This document shows positions 8,616-16,884 of a stretch of DNA of 64,000 nt, piece after piece. The notes under the pieces were generated by a model, which worked only from the letters and a program-made list of their open reading frames with translations, searched no databases and was not told the DNA's origin. The position numbers were made by a program, and so were the translations under genes. This DNA comes from Gaiellasilicea sp963707575 (lineage in GTDB: Bacteria; Actinomycetota; Thermoleophilia; Gaiellales; Gaiellaceae): assembly GCA_963707575.1 (NCBI GenBank), contig OY970171.1, positions 124,001 through 188,000 of the forward strand. The letters are read 5' to 3'. Every line of letters starts with the position of its first letter. The first letter of the stretch is position 1.

Positions 8616-9547
8616 GCCTCGGCCGTGGCTGCCTGCGAGACGTCGACGTGGTCGAGCCAGTGGCTCCAGCGCTCGCTCTGCCCGCGGACCGTATCGAGAT
8701 AGGCCCGCTGGAGCTCGAGCGCGACCGCACCGACGCCGATCTCGTGGTCGTCGACCGAACGCACGGGTGTGACCTCCGCAGCCGTCCCGGTCATGAAGAC
8801 CTCGTCGGCGAGGTAGAGGTCGGAGCGGATCAAATCGGTCTCGTCGACGACATACCCCAGGTCCTGGGCGATCTGGATCAGCGTCTCGCGGGTGATCCCC
8901 GGCAGGATCGAGGTCGAGAGCGGCGGCGTCGTGATCCGGCCGTCCTTGACGACGAAGATGTTCTCACCCGAGCCGTCGGCGACGTAGCCCTCGTCGGTGA
9001 GCAGGATCGCCTCGTCGTAGCCGGCTCGCTGCGCCTCGTGCACGGCGAGCATCGAGTTCAGGTAGATGCCTGTCGCCTTCGCGACGTGCGGGATCACGTT
9101 GGCGCCGACGCGCTGCCAGGAGGAGATCTTCGCGCGGATGCCGGAGGACGCATTCTCGTCGCCGAGGTAGTTCCCCCAGGGCCAGCTCATGATCACGACC
9201 TCGACGGGGTTCCCTGCTGTGTGGACGCCCAGCTCGCCGTAGCCGTAGAAGGCGAACGGTCGGATGTAGCACTCGGGCAGCCCGTTGCGACCGATCAGGT
9301 CGTGCGTGGCCGTGCGGATCTCGTCCACCGAGTAGGGCAGCTCCATGTAGAGCAGGCGAGCCGAGTTCTCGAGCCGCTGGAGATGCTCCTTGAGCCGGAA
9401 GACGGCAGGCCCCTTCGGCGTCTCGTAGCAGCGGATGCCCTCGAACACGCCGGTGCCGTAGTGGAGGCCGTGGGCGCCGACATGCACCTTCGCGTCGGCC
9501 CAGTCCACGAACTCGCCGTTCATCCAGATCGTCTCGGTTTCGCGCAT
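8612..9547 (-). CDS. ilvE: branched-chain amino acid aminotransferase
   Basis: A 311-aa fold-type IV PLP enzyme for the last step of Val, Leu and Ile synthesis. Visible features are HGLHYGTGVFEGIRCYE, YIRPFAFYGYGELG, the PLP lysine K157 in AKATGIYLNS, and ADGSGENIFVV. The ATG at 9547 has GAGGAG upstream and overlaps the ybaK stop by one base (TGATG). Its own stop overlaps the next start (TTGA). Confidence 0.93.
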   Translation of the reverse strand: MRETETIWMNGEFVDWADAKVHVGAHGLHYGTGVFEGIRCYETPKGPAVFRLKEHLQRLENSARLLYMELPYSVDEIRTATHDLIGRNGLPECYIRPFAFYGYGELGVHTAGNPVEVVIMSWPWGNYLGDENASSGIRAKISSWQRVGANVIPHVAKATGIYLNSMLAVHEAQRAGYDEAILLTDEGYVADGSGENIFVVKDGRITTPPLSTSILPGITRETLIQIAQDLGYVVDETDLIRSDLYLADEVFMTGTAAEVTPVRSVDDHEIGVGAVALELQRAYLDTVRGQSERWSHWLDHVDVSQAATAEA

Positions 9548-10062
9548 CAAGTGTCTCCTCTCGGAACGGAATCGTATGCGGGCTCCTGGACGGCGTCCAA
9601 CGGACGGGCCCGGGAAAGTCGTACGAGCTCGGCAGGCCGCAGCACGGCCACATGCGTCGGCGAGCCGGCGCCGATCCAGACGAGGTCGTGCACGAGCAGG
9701 GACTGGTCGATGAGGACCTCGTCGATGCGGGGCAGCGGGAATGGCGCCACGCCTCCCGGCTCGAATCCTGTCGCGCTCTCCACCTCGACGGCGTTCGCCA
9801 GCCGCGCCTTTCGGGCACCCGCAGCGGCGGCGATCTTGCGCGTGTCGGCGCGGCGATCGCCCGGCAGGAGCGCCAGCACCGGCCGGCCGTCGCACATCAC
9901 GACGAGGGACTTGACGATGCAGTCGGGTGTGCAGCCGGCCGCCCGCGCGGCATCCTCGGCGGTCGGCGCAACGGACTCGAACTCCTCGAGCCTCGCCTCG
10001 GCGCCTGCCTTGCGCAAGAAGGCGGCGACACGCTCGACCGGCTCCGGCCAGGTTGCCCCCAC
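9547..10062 (-). CDS. YbaK/EbsC-family aminoacyl-tRNA deacylase
   Basis: A 171-aa protein of the YbaK/ProX superfamily, which hydrolyses misacylated tRNAs. It has PDCIVKSLVVMCDGRPVLAL and the conserved lysine, then GDRRADTRK, then ATGFEPGGVAPFPL. It is the first gene of the five-gene minus-strand operon. It starts at GTG 10062 with TAGGCT 7 nt upstream and no Shine-Dalgarno sequence, so it is probably leaderless. The exact tRNA substrate is not determined. Confidence 0.85.
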   Translation of the reverse strand: MGATWPEPVERVAAFLRKAGAEARLEEFESVAPTAEDAARAAGCTPDCIVKSLVVMCDGRPVLALLPGDRRADTRKIAAAAGARKARLANAVEVESATGFEPGGVAPFPLPRIDEVLIDQSLLVHDLVWIGAGSPTHVAVLRPAELVRLSRARPLDAVQEPAYDSVPRGDT

Positions 10063-10069
10063 GACCGCA

Positions 10070-10075
10070 AGCCTA
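10070..10075 (-). promoter_or_regulatory. -10 box for leaderless ybaK operon
   Basis: TAGGCT (minus strand) ends 7 nt before GTG 10062. Confidence 0.55.
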
Positions 10076-10125
10076 CCCGTGAACCGACCACCGGAACCGA
10101 GAGCCGAGGGACGCCGACGGCGTGC

Positions 10126-11691
10126 TCAGTTGTGCTCGCGCAAGACGATCACGCGAGCGTCGTCGAAGCCCTCGCCGCGGATGCGAGCCTCCAGCTCGGG
10201 CGTCGGCTCGGAGTCGATCGAGAGGGCCATCAGCGCCTTGCCGCCCTCCCGGGTGCGCGAGACGGCCATGTTCGCGATGTTGACGCCGGCCTCGCCGAAC
10301 ATCGTCCCGACCCGTCCGATCACGCCGGGCACGTCGTCGTAGCGGAAGAAGACCATCAGGGGCGAGAGCTGGAGATCGATCGCGAACCCGAGCGCGCCCG
10401 CCAGGAACCGGCGGTGCTCGGGGCCGATCGTCGTCCCGGAGACCTGCACGTCGTCGGCCGTGACCGTGACGAGGTTCGTGTAGTCCCGTGCAGTGCCCGA
10501 GCGCTCCTCGGTCACCTCGATCCCGCGCTCCGCGGCGATCACGGGCGCGTTGACGTAGTTGACGGCCTGCTCTACCCGCCCCTGGAAGGCACCGTTCAGC
10601 GCCGCGACCGTGAGCAGGCGGGTGTCGTGATCCGCGAGCGCGCCGTTGTAGGAGAGGCCGATCCGGCGTGGCTGGCCGCCGGCGAGCTCGACGGCGAGGC
10701 GGCCGAGCGTCGCCGCCAGCGGGATGAACGGCCCCAGCAGCTCCAGGTCCTCCGCCCCGACGACGGGGATGTTGATCGCATTCGTGACGAGGCCGCCGTC
10801 GAGCGCGGCGACGATCTGCTCCGCGACGATCAGGCCGGCGCGATCCTGGGCCTCGTCCGTCGAGGCGGCCAGGTGCGGCGTGACGACGACCTCGTCGAGC
10901 TCGAGCAACGCGCCCGAGTAGGGCTCGGCCGAGAAGACGTCGAGCGCCGCTCCCGCAATGCGGCCCGAGCGAACCGCCGCCACGAGGGCTGCTTCGTCCA
11001 CGAGCTCGCCCCGAGCTGCATTCACGATCCGCACGCCGGGGCGCATCTGCGCGATCGCCGCCTCGTCCACGAAGCCACGCGTCTCGTCGGTGAGGGGCAG
11101 GTGCAGCGTGAGGAAGTCGGCGGCGGCGAACACCTCCCCGGGCGAGGCGACGTGGTCGGCGCCGAGCTCACGGAAGCGCTCCGGCACGACGAACGGGTCG
11201 TAACCGACGACGCGCATCCCGAGACCGAGTGCGCGGCGTGCGACCTGGCGCCCGATCCGGCCGAAGCCGAGCACGCCCAAGGTCTTGTCCGCGAGCTCCA
11301 CGCCGCCCCAGCGGGTGCGCTCCCAGCGGCCCTGCTTCAGCGCGGCGTGGGCCTGCGGGATGTTCCGGGCGAGCGCCACGAGCAGGCCGACCGTGTGCTC
11401 GGCGGCCGAGATCACCGTCGACTCGGGCGCGTTCGCGACGACGATGCCCTTGCGGGTCGCGGCGGCGACGTCGACGTTGTCGATCCCGACCCCGGCTCGC
11501 CCGATCACCTTCAGCCGCTCGGCCCGCTCGATCAGCTCCGCAGTCAGCTTCGTGGCCGAACGGATCACGATCGCGTCGTAGCCCGCGATCACGTCCTCGA
11601 GCGGCGAGTCGGCGTCGACGTCCACCTCGAAGCGCGAGCGGAGCAGCTCGACCCCCGCTGCCGCGATCGGCTCGCGGACGAGAACCCTCAG
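10126..11691 (-). CDS. serA: D-3-phosphoglycerate dehydrogenase, apparent CTG start
   Basis: A 521-aa enzyme for the first step of serine synthesis. It has the substrate-binding N-terminus (RVLVREPIAAAGVELLRSRF), the Rossmann motif GVLGFGRIGRQVA, catalytic VNAARGELVDEAAL and VVVTPHLAASTDEAQDR. An allosteric substrate-binding domain and a C-terminal ACT domain (DVPGVIGRVGTMFGEAGVNI) follow. Homology begins exactly at a CTG (11691-11689) whose last two bases overlap the upstream TGA (CTGA). No ATG, GTG or TTG lies in frame nearby, and AAGGGG sits 7 nt upstream. It is coupled to the class V aminotransferase. Confidence 0.93.
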   Translation of the reverse strand: MRVLVREPIAAAGVELLRSRFEVDVDADSPLEDVIAGYDAIVIRSATKLTAELIERAERLKVIGRAGVGIDNVDVAAATRKGIVVANAPESTVISAAEHTVGLLVALARNIPQAHAALKQGRWERTRWGGVELADKTLGVLGFGRIGRQVARRALGLGMRVVGYDPFVVPERFRELGADHVASPGEVFAAADFLTLHLPLTDETRGFVDEAAIAQMRPGVRIVNAARGELVDEAALVAAVRSGRIAGAALDVFSAEPYSGALLELDEVVVTPHLAASTDEAQDRAGLIVAEQIVAALDGGLVTNAINIPVVGAEDLELLGPFIPLAATLGRLAVELAGGQPRRIGLSYNGALADHDTRLLTVAALNGAFQGRVEQAVNYVNAPVIAAERGIEVTEERSGTARDYTNLVTVTADDVQVSGTTIGPEHRRFLAGALGFAIDLQLSPLMVFFRYDDVPGVIGRVGTMFGEAGVNIANMAVSRTREGGKALMALSIDSEPTPELEARIRGEGFDDARVIVLREHN

Positions 11692-12842
11692 ACCTTCGCC
11701 CCTTCTGCGTAGACCTCGAGCGCACGCGACGCCGCGATGCCGCGCTCGATCGGAGCGCCGAGCTCCCCGAGCACGAGCTCGACCGCCGAGAGCGCGGTCG
11801 CGATGTCGAACTCGTCGAACCAGCCGATGTGCCCGATCCGGAAGATCGCCTCCTTCAGCTCGCCCTGGCCGCCGGCGATCGTGATCCCGTGCCGGTCGCG
11901 AAGCGCGCGCGTGAGCTGCGACGCCTCGATCCCCTCCGGCATCCGCACGGCGGTCACGACGGCGGAGCGGTCCTCGTCGGGCGAGAACAGCTCGAGACCC
12001 ATCGCGGTCGCGCCGGCGCGGCAGGCGCGGCCGAGGCGAACGTGCCGCTCGAACGCTGCGTCGAGCCCGTCCTCGAGCAGGAGGCCGAGTGCCACGTCGA
12101 GCGCGACCACGAGCGAGACGGCCGGCGTGAAGGCGCTGTCGAGCTTCTGCTGGGCTTTTCGCGTCCGCTCCCAGTCGAGGTAGAAGCGCGGCAAGGTGGC
12201 ACGAGCCGCCCGCTCCAGGGCGGCCTCCGACACGGCGGCGGTCGCGAGCCCCGGCGGGGTCATCAGCGCCTTCTGCGAGCCGGCGAGAACGACGTCGAGA
12301 CCCCAGGCGTCCGTGTCGAGCGGAACGGCGCCGAGGCTCGAGACCGCGTCGACGACGACGAGCGCCCCTGCATCCCTGGCCACGGCCGCGAGAGCCTGGA
12401 TGTCCGACACGACACCGGTCGAGGTCTCCGAGTGGACGAGGAAGACGAGCTCGACGGGATCGCTCTCGGCGAGCTTCCGGGTGAGACCCTCGGGCGTCGG
12501 GGTCGCGCCCCAGGGGAGCCGCAGCTCCTCCACCTCGCACCCGAAGCCGCGCGCCATCTGGGCCCAGCGCTCGCCGAAATGGCCCGCGGAGACGGCCAGC
12601 ACGCGGTCGCCGGGCGAGCAGAGGTTGACGATCGCCGACTCGAAAGCAGCCGTGCCCGAACAGGTGAAGAGAAGGACGTCGTTGCTCGTGCGATGCACCT
12701 CACGGAGTCGCCCCAGCACGCGCTCGTAGACGATCCGGAAGTCGGGCGCCCGGTGGTGGAGGACCGGCTCACCGAGCGCGGCGAGCACCTGGGGCGGCAC
12801 CGGTGTCGGCCCGGGCGTGAACAGGTACCGCTTCTGCGCCAT
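11688..12842 (-). CDS. class V aminotransferase, likely phosphoserine or serine-glyoxylate type
   Basis: A 384-aa PLP enzyme beginning KRYLFTPGPTPVPPQVL, typical of the alanine-glyoxylate/serine-pyruvate branch. It has CSGTAAFESA, HSETSTGV, DAVSSLGAVPLD and the PLP lysine K191 in LAGSQKALMTPPG. It is coupled to serA by a 4-nt overlap, so a role in the phosphoserine pathway (SerC step) is likely by context; catabolic serine-glyoxylate transamination is the alternative. The ATG at 12842 has TAGCCT 8 nt upstream. Confidence 0.88.
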   Translation of the reverse strand: MAQKRYLFTPGPTPVPPQVLAALGEPVLHHRAPDFRIVYERVLGRLREVHRTSNDVLLFTCSGTAAFESAIVNLCSPGDRVLAVSAGHFGERWAQMARGFGCEVEELRLPWGATPTPEGLTRKLAESDPVELVFLVHSETSTGVVSDIQALAAVARDAGALVVVDAVSSLGAVPLDTDAWGLDVVLAGSQKALMTPPGLATAAVSEAALERAARATLPRFYLDWERTRKAQQKLDSAFTPAVSLVVALDVALGLLLEDGLDAAFERHVRLGRACRAGATAMGLELFSPDEDRSAVVTAVRMPEGIEASQLTRALRDRHGITIAGGQGELKEAIFRIGHIGWFDEFDIATALSAVELVLGELGAPIERGIAASRALEVYAEGAKV

Positions 12843-12850
12843 CGGCGCTG

Positions 12851-12856
12851 AGGCTA
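12851..12856 (-). promoter_or_regulatory. -10 box upstream of class V aminotransferase - serA
   Basis: TAGCCT (minus strand) ends 8 nt before ATG 12842. The divergent gene's box is 35 bp away. Confidence 0.5.
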
Positions 12857-12890
12857 TCTGGAGGAACGGCTGGCCGAGCGCGCCGCCGAC

Positions 12891-12896
12891 TACGCT
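12891..12896 (+). promoter_or_regulatory. -10 box for leaderless membrane gene
   Basis: TACGCT ends 6 nt before GTG 12903. Confidence 0.5.
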
Positions 12897-12902
12897 CACC
12901 GC

Positions 12903-13518
12903 GTGGAGGCCCTGCTCGCGTTCGGAGCCGCACTGCTCGCGCTGCGGCTCTCCGGCCTGCTCGCCTCCCGCTGGCGCGTGCGCCGGACGCCGCACCTCGC
13001 GGCGTGGAGCGCGGGTCTCGCCGCCTACGCACTCGCGACGGGCGCGCTGGCCTGGGGCGCCGCGGCCGGCTGGGACGATCGTGCCTTCCGGGCGTACTAC
13101 CTCTTTGGCGGCCTGTTGACTGCGCCGCTCCTCGGCGCAGGGTCGCTGCTCGGCGCGGGTCGCCGCCTCGCGGGGCCGGTCGTGCTCGTCTACGCGGGGC
13201 TCGCGATCGGCGCTGGCCGTTGCCGTGCCGCTGACGGCTCCCGTGAGCGGGACGGCCATTCCGGACGCGCAGGCGCATCTCGAGCTCTTCCCCGCCCGCA
13301 TCCTGGCCATCGCCGGCAACGTCGCCGGGTCGATCGCGCTGGTCGGTGTGGCCCTCGCCTCGCTCCGAAGCCGGCCGCTCGGGAACTCGCTCCTCCTCGC
13401 CGGCTTCACGCTCGCTGCGGCCGGAAGCGCGGTTTCGGGCCTGGGTGCGAGTGAGACGGCGGCCTTCGTCGCCGTTGCGGCTGTGCTGCTGTACGCGGGC
13501 AGCGTCGTGAGAACGTGA
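12903..13518 (+). pseudogene. polytopic membrane protein broken by a +1 frameshift
   Basis: The reading frame from GTG 12903 gives a hydrophobic protein (about three TM helices) up to VLVYAGLAI at 13208. It then becomes Arg-rich nonsense. The frame one base later reads on as ALAVAVPLTAPVSG, two or three further TM helices, and a clean stop at 13518. One extra G at 13209-13210 (ATCGGCG where ATCGCG would keep phase) explains it. The restored product would be about 204 aa with no recognised domain. It may be a sequencing error, a recent mutation or, less likely, programmed frameshifting. Confidence 0.6.
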
Positions 13519-13560
13519 CACATTTTACGGATTACAAACAGTAGTTCGCGCGGTCCCTGC

Positions 13561-13574
13561 TAGCCTGCGCAGGC
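13561..13574. promoter_or_regulatory. TAGCCT box and overlapping palindrome upstream of Rpf-like gene
   Basis: TAGCCT at 13561-13566 overlaps the perfect 12-bp palindrome GCCTGCGCAGGC (13563-13574). It lies about 85 nt before the Rpf-like start. It could be a promoter with an operator or a leader hairpin. Confidence 0.25.
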
Positions 13575-13658
13575 AACACATCGTCGCCCCCGGGACGCCC
13601 TGCGGCACATCCGCGTCCCCGGCGACACGTTCACGTTCCCGAGAAGGAGCTTCAATCT

Positions 13659-14213
13659 GTGACGAAAACGTCTATTCGTCTGCTCGTGCTGCTGGGCATT
13701 CTCACCTTCGCGGTGGCAGCTCTCACCCGGCCCGGCGCCGCAGACGCAACCACCCACAACGTCGCCATGCTCGCCGAGATCGACGATTTCCGCAGCGAGA
13801 CGTGGCGCTGGCAGCGGCTGATGATGAAGCCGCGCACGCCGACGAACTACAGCGAGCGCGAGACGACGAGCACCACCTACCACGCGTGGATTCGCTCGCT
13901 CTGGCGCTCCCGAGCCGAAGCGGCCGAACGGCTGGCCAAGACGCCGCCGCGGCAGAAGCAGTGGCTCTGCATCCACCGGCACGAGCGCAACCCACAGCAG
14001 GGCTGGCGCACCCGGACCGGCAACGGCTACTACGGCGGCCTGCAGATGGACATCGAGTTCCAGCGCATGTACGGCGCCGACCTCCTGCGACGGAAGGGCA
14101 CCGCGGACCGTTGGTCGCCGATCGAGCAGATCTGGGTGGCCGAGCGCGCGTACCGGAGCGGCCGCGGCTTCTACCCCTGGCCGAACACCGCTCGCAGCTG
14201 TGGCTTGATTTGA
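13659..14213 (+). CDS. secreted transglycosylase-like (Rpf-type) protein
   Basis: A 184-aa exported protein. The signal peptide (KTSIRLLVLLGILTFAVA then Ala-rich) ends near ADA at residue 30. The C-terminal 80 residues have the resuscitation-promoting-factor pattern: WLCIHRHE with the likely catalytic Glu, then GNGYYGGLQMD, then SPIEQIWVAERAY. Members cleave peptidoglycan in the wall. The GTG at 13659 follows GAAGGAGC. The leader of about 140 nt is long for this window; I see no clear riboswitch in it. Confidence 0.8.
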   Translation: MTKTSIRLLVLLGILTFAVAALTRPGAADATTHNVAMLAEIDDFRSETWRWQRLMMKPRTPTNYSERETTSTTYHAWIRSLWRSRAEAAERLAKTPPRQKQWLCIHRHERNPQQGWRTRTGNGYYGGLQMDIEFQRMYGADLLRRKGTADRWSPIEQIWVAERAYRSGRGFYPWPNTARSCGLI

Positions 14214-14223
14214 GCTAGCTGCA

Positions 14224-14325
14224 GCGAGCACGGGCAAAGCCCGCGCTCGCGCCACGTCAAGAACTGCGCGGGCATGGCCGAGCCATGCCCGCGGCAAAAC
14301 CCCTGAAGGGGACGCCTTCGGCGTC
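14224..14325. terminator. cluster of four consecutive hairpins between convergent genes
   Basis: Four hairpins are packed into about 100 bp. They are GCGAGC-a-CGGGC/GCCCG-c-GCTCGC (14224-14250), an 11-bp stem GCGGGCATGGC with 3-nt loop (14268-14292), CCCC/GGGG with a TGAA loop just after, and GACGCC-ttc-GGCGTC (14311-14325). They separate the Rpf-like gene from the convergent membrane cluster. This is consistent with bidirectional termination; T tracts are weak. Confidence 0.5.
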
Positions 14326-14335
14326 CGCCGGCCCG

Positions 14336-14470
14336 CTAGTCCACCTCGTCCTTACGTCGCCGCTCGCGCAGCCAGATCATGAAGAAGACGGCTGCGACGC
14401 CCACCACCAGGAGCACTTCGACGATCGCGCCCCCGACGCCGCCGTGCGCGAGCAGGGGGCCGGTCGTCAT
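14336..14470 (-). CDS. 44-aa single-TM protein
   Basis: A very short ORF: MTTGPLLAHGG, then a hydrophobic helix EVLLVVGVAAVFFMIWL, then a basic tail RERRRKDEVD. Its ATG overlaps the stop of the upstream polytopic gene as ATGA, which supports real translation. It is probably an accessory subunit of the membrane/cupredoxin cluster. Function unknown. Confidence 0.6.
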   Translation of the reverse strand: MTTGPLLAHGGVGGAIVEVLLVVGVAAVFFMIWLRERRRKDEVD

Positions 14471-15831
14471 TCCAGCGAGAGCAGCCACATGCCTCCGATC
14501 GTGTACGTGACCATCAGCGCGAGGAGCGGGTACTGAGATCGAAGCGCGCGGCCCTCGGGCAGGATGCTGATCGCCCGGTCGTGGGCCACCGCCAGCCCGA
14601 CGGCGTGCCCGGCGACGAGCGCCGCCACCTGGATGTACCAGATCGTGTTCGGAGCGAACGGCGGCGCGAGACTGGGCACGTAGTCCGCGACTCCGAGCAG
14701 GTTCCAGCCGTACCCGAACGGGTCGGCCAGCAGCGGCACGGCAACCTTCACGTACACGATCAGGAGCGTGAAGTAGTGCGCGACGGCGTAGACGAGCACG
14801 ATCGGGACGAGACTCAAGAGGAAGTCGGGCACGAGGCTGCGGTCGGCGCCCGCCAGGGCTTGCGAGACCCGCACGGCGGTGAGATACGCGACGGCGACGA
14901 GTGCAATGCAGCCCAGCAGGCCGGCCAGGCCCAGCAGGGTGCTGACGAGGTCCGCCGTCCCCGGTGAGTCGAGCACGTACGGCCCCTCGACCCGCGCGCG
15001 CAGGTCCTGCCAGAACGAGGCACGGCTCAGCCCGTCGAAGCCGACCGAGCCGAGCATGACCGCGACGAGCGCCAGGACACCCGGTCTGCGGTCGGCGCCT
15101 GCGAGCCCGGTGAACGGAAGGCGCACGACGAACCGCCCGTCCTCACGCCTCGCGAAGGGGGCGATGCGGGCGAGCAGCCCGAAGTACGCCGTGAACCCGT
15201 CCCCGCCCTCGCTCCAGGCGCGGCGCCCGTACGCGGCCATGCCGAACCAGGCCGAGTAGCTGTAGATCGCGATTGCGAGCGCCAGTGCACGCGGGTTGGC
15301 GGGGTCGGGGTAGCAGAGCTCGAGCGCCGTGAAGGCGAAGAGCGCGAGCGCCGCCGGATAGACGCCCAGTCGCGCCGGGTACGAGAGCGGCGGCTCCCAG
15401 CGCTGGCCCAGCCGCTCCGAGGTCCAGTTGACGGCATTCGCAACGGCGAGCCAGGGGTTCAGCACCGGCCAGACGTTGCCGAGCACGACCTGGACCACGA
15501 CCAGGCCGAGCCAGAAGATCACGAAGACGAACGTCGGCGCGAGGTTCTCCGCGGAAGACGGCTCGCCGATCAGTGCGGCGAGGAAGACCAGCACGAGCAG
15601 GCCCGCCGAGACGGCTCCGACGAGGAAGCGGAGCACGGCGGAGCCGAGCACGCGCTGCAGCCACGCCGTCAGAGATCGCCCGCCCGCGCGGCGTTCGAGC
15701 TGCGGCTGGCGCCAGAGCACCCCGAGCGCGAGGAACGAGATCACGAGCACGACCGAGCCGCCCCAGAGGAAGAGCCAGGCCGGGACCGGCAGGTCGCGAA
15801 TGCCGCCGATCCCGTGCGCGATCAGGTTCAT
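14467..15831 (-). CDS. large polytopic membrane protein of the cupredoxin-linked cluster
   Basis: A 454-aa protein with about ten or more TM helices. Recognisable stretches are PAWLFLWGGSVVLVISFLAL near the N-terminus, NVWPVLNPWLAVANAVNW, and HYFTLLIVYVKVAVPLLADP near the end. I do not recognise a catalytic motif. Relatives are, as I recall, sometimes labelled fenitrothion hydrolase, a name not supported by what is visible. The ATG overlaps the cupredoxin gene stop (ATGA) and the stop overlaps the 44-aa gene. Inference: a membrane partner of the cupredoxin, possibly in copper handling. Confidence 0.65.
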   Translation of the reverse strand: MNLIAHGIGGIRDLPVPAWLFLWGGSVVLVISFLALGVLWRQPQLERRAGGRSLTAWLQRVLGSAVLRFLVGAVSAGLLVLVFLAALIGEPSSAENLAPTFVFVIFWLGLVVVQVVLGNVWPVLNPWLAVANAVNWTSERLGQRWEPPLSYPARLGVYPAALALFAFTALELCYPDPANPRALALAIAIYSYSAWFGMAAYGRRAWSEGGDGFTAYFGLLARIAPFARREDGRFVVRLPFTGLAGADRRPGVLALVAVMLGSVGFDGLSRASFWQDLRARVEGPYVLDSPGTADLVSTLLGLAGLLGCIALVAVAYLTAVRVSQALAGADRSLVPDFLLSLVPIVLVYAVAHYFTLLIVYVKVAVPLLADPFGYGWNLLGVADYVPSLAPPFAPNTIWYIQVAALVAGHAVGLAVAHDRAISILPEGRALRSQYPLLALMVTYTIGGMWLLSLE

Positions 15832-16311
15832 GGACGTACCTGGAGGTCCGCTATTGGCACGCCGAGGTCCTCCAGCTCGACCTCGAAGCGGCCCGGCACG
15901 TCCGCCGTGAAGCGCAGCCGCGCAGGCGCACCGGGCGCCACGTCGGCCATCAGGTCGTAGCCGTGCAGGTGGACGTGGTCGCTGACGTCCGCGCGGACGA
16001 CGAGCACGACGTCGCGGCCCTGCTCGATCGTGGCGCGCTTGACGCCGCCCTGGGGCCGTCCCCCGACGACGTTGACGCGAACCGTGTCGAACGCGGGCTC
16101 GGGCGGGGCCGCCGTCGTGGTAGGCGGAGGCTCGGTGGTCGTGGCCGGAGGCGGCTCGGTCGTCGTCGCGGCTGTGGTCGTCGCAGCCGTCGTCGTCGTG
16201 GTGGTGCCGGTCGTTCTCGTCGTCGTCGTCGGGCCGCAGGGCGATGAACAGGCTCAGGACGAGGCCCACGGTGGCGAGCACCAGGGCGAACCTTCGAAAT
16301 CTCGGATGCAT
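15828..16311 (-). pseudogene. membrane-anchored cupredoxin-like protein, frameshift after TM anchor
   Basis: ATG 16311 (AGAGGAG upstream) encodes a TM anchor (FALVLATVGLVLSLFIALRP). The frame then turns into Asp/His repeats. One base later, the frame gives a Thr/Pro-rich linker (TTTEPPPATTTEPPPTTT) and a cupredoxin-like domain with DHVHLHGYDLM and FTADVPGRFEVELEDLG, ending in TGA 15830-15828 that overlaps the next start. Removing one C near 16232 restores a single 160-aa protein. His residues in HLHGYD suggest copper binding. Sequencing error or real lesion cannot be told apart here. Confidence 0.65.
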
Positions 16312-16359
16312 GGAATCTCCTCTTGGAGCGTCGGGCCGCTCGTGCGGCCGGTTCGCGGG

Positions 16360-16869
16360 CTAGAGGAGGACGGGTGGCCCGCGTGGCCGCGGTCGGGCCT
16401 GAAGGCCGGCAGTGACCGGAGCGCCGATCGCGGTCCGCACCTCCGAGACGAGGCGAGGGCGCCTCGGAGGCCGCGCGCGCGCAGGCACCTCGAGGGCGAG
16501 CAGGGCCCGCGCGAGCCGCCACGCGGCGAGCGCGAAGGGCAGCTGGAGCGCGAGCCCGAGCAGGAAGAGCGGGCTCGTCAGCAGCCACGGCACGCCGTGC
16601 TCGAGCCGCTCCAGGTGCTCCATCGCGGCAAATCCACCGGCTCCCAGGAGCCCGAAGGCCCAGGCAGGCGGCGCCTGAGTGCGGCCGCCCGCAAGCGCGA
16701 CGAGCAGCGCCGGAAGCGAGAGCGCGACGAGGAGCTGCGGCGCATGCGCGAGGTAGCCGTGCAGGCCGTCGCTCCCGACGCCGGCCAGGCGGTAGGCGAG
16801 ATCGTGCCCGACGAGCACGCCGGCGGCGGAGAGCGTGAGGACGAGCGGCCAGAGAAGCCTGCGCGACAT
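16360..16869 (-). CDS. four-TM membrane protein, first gene of cupredoxin cluster
   Basis: A 169-aa protein with about four TM helices and several membrane-facing His/Met residues (VGHDLAYRL, DGLHGYLAHAPQL, FAAMEHLERLEHG), then a basic Arg/Pro tail. No known family was recognised. It heads the minus-strand run that continues with the cupredoxin, the large membrane protein and the 44-aa protein. Together with the cupredoxin, the His-rich helices suggest metal transfer, which is inference only. Confidence 0.6.
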   Translation of the reverse strand: MSRRLLWPLVLTLSAAGVLVGHDLAYRLAGVGSDGLHGYLAHAPQLLVALSLPALLVALAGGRTQAPPAWAFGLLGAGGFAAMEHLERLEHGVPWLLTSPLFLLGLALQLPFALAAWRLARALLALEVPARARPPRRPRLVSEVRTAIGAPVTAGLQARPRPRGPPVLL

Positions 16870-16884
16870 CAGCTGGAGTGTGCC

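Noticed and set aside
13519..13658. c-di-AMP (ydaO-type) riboswitch before the Rpf-like gene
   Set aside because: Such switches often precede wall hydrolases in actinobacteria, but I could not find the conserved core. Only a palindrome and a -10-like box are present.
14467..15831. Naming this protein fenitrothion hydrolase
   Set aside because: It is an integral membrane protein with no hydrolase motif. The name would be inherited annotation.
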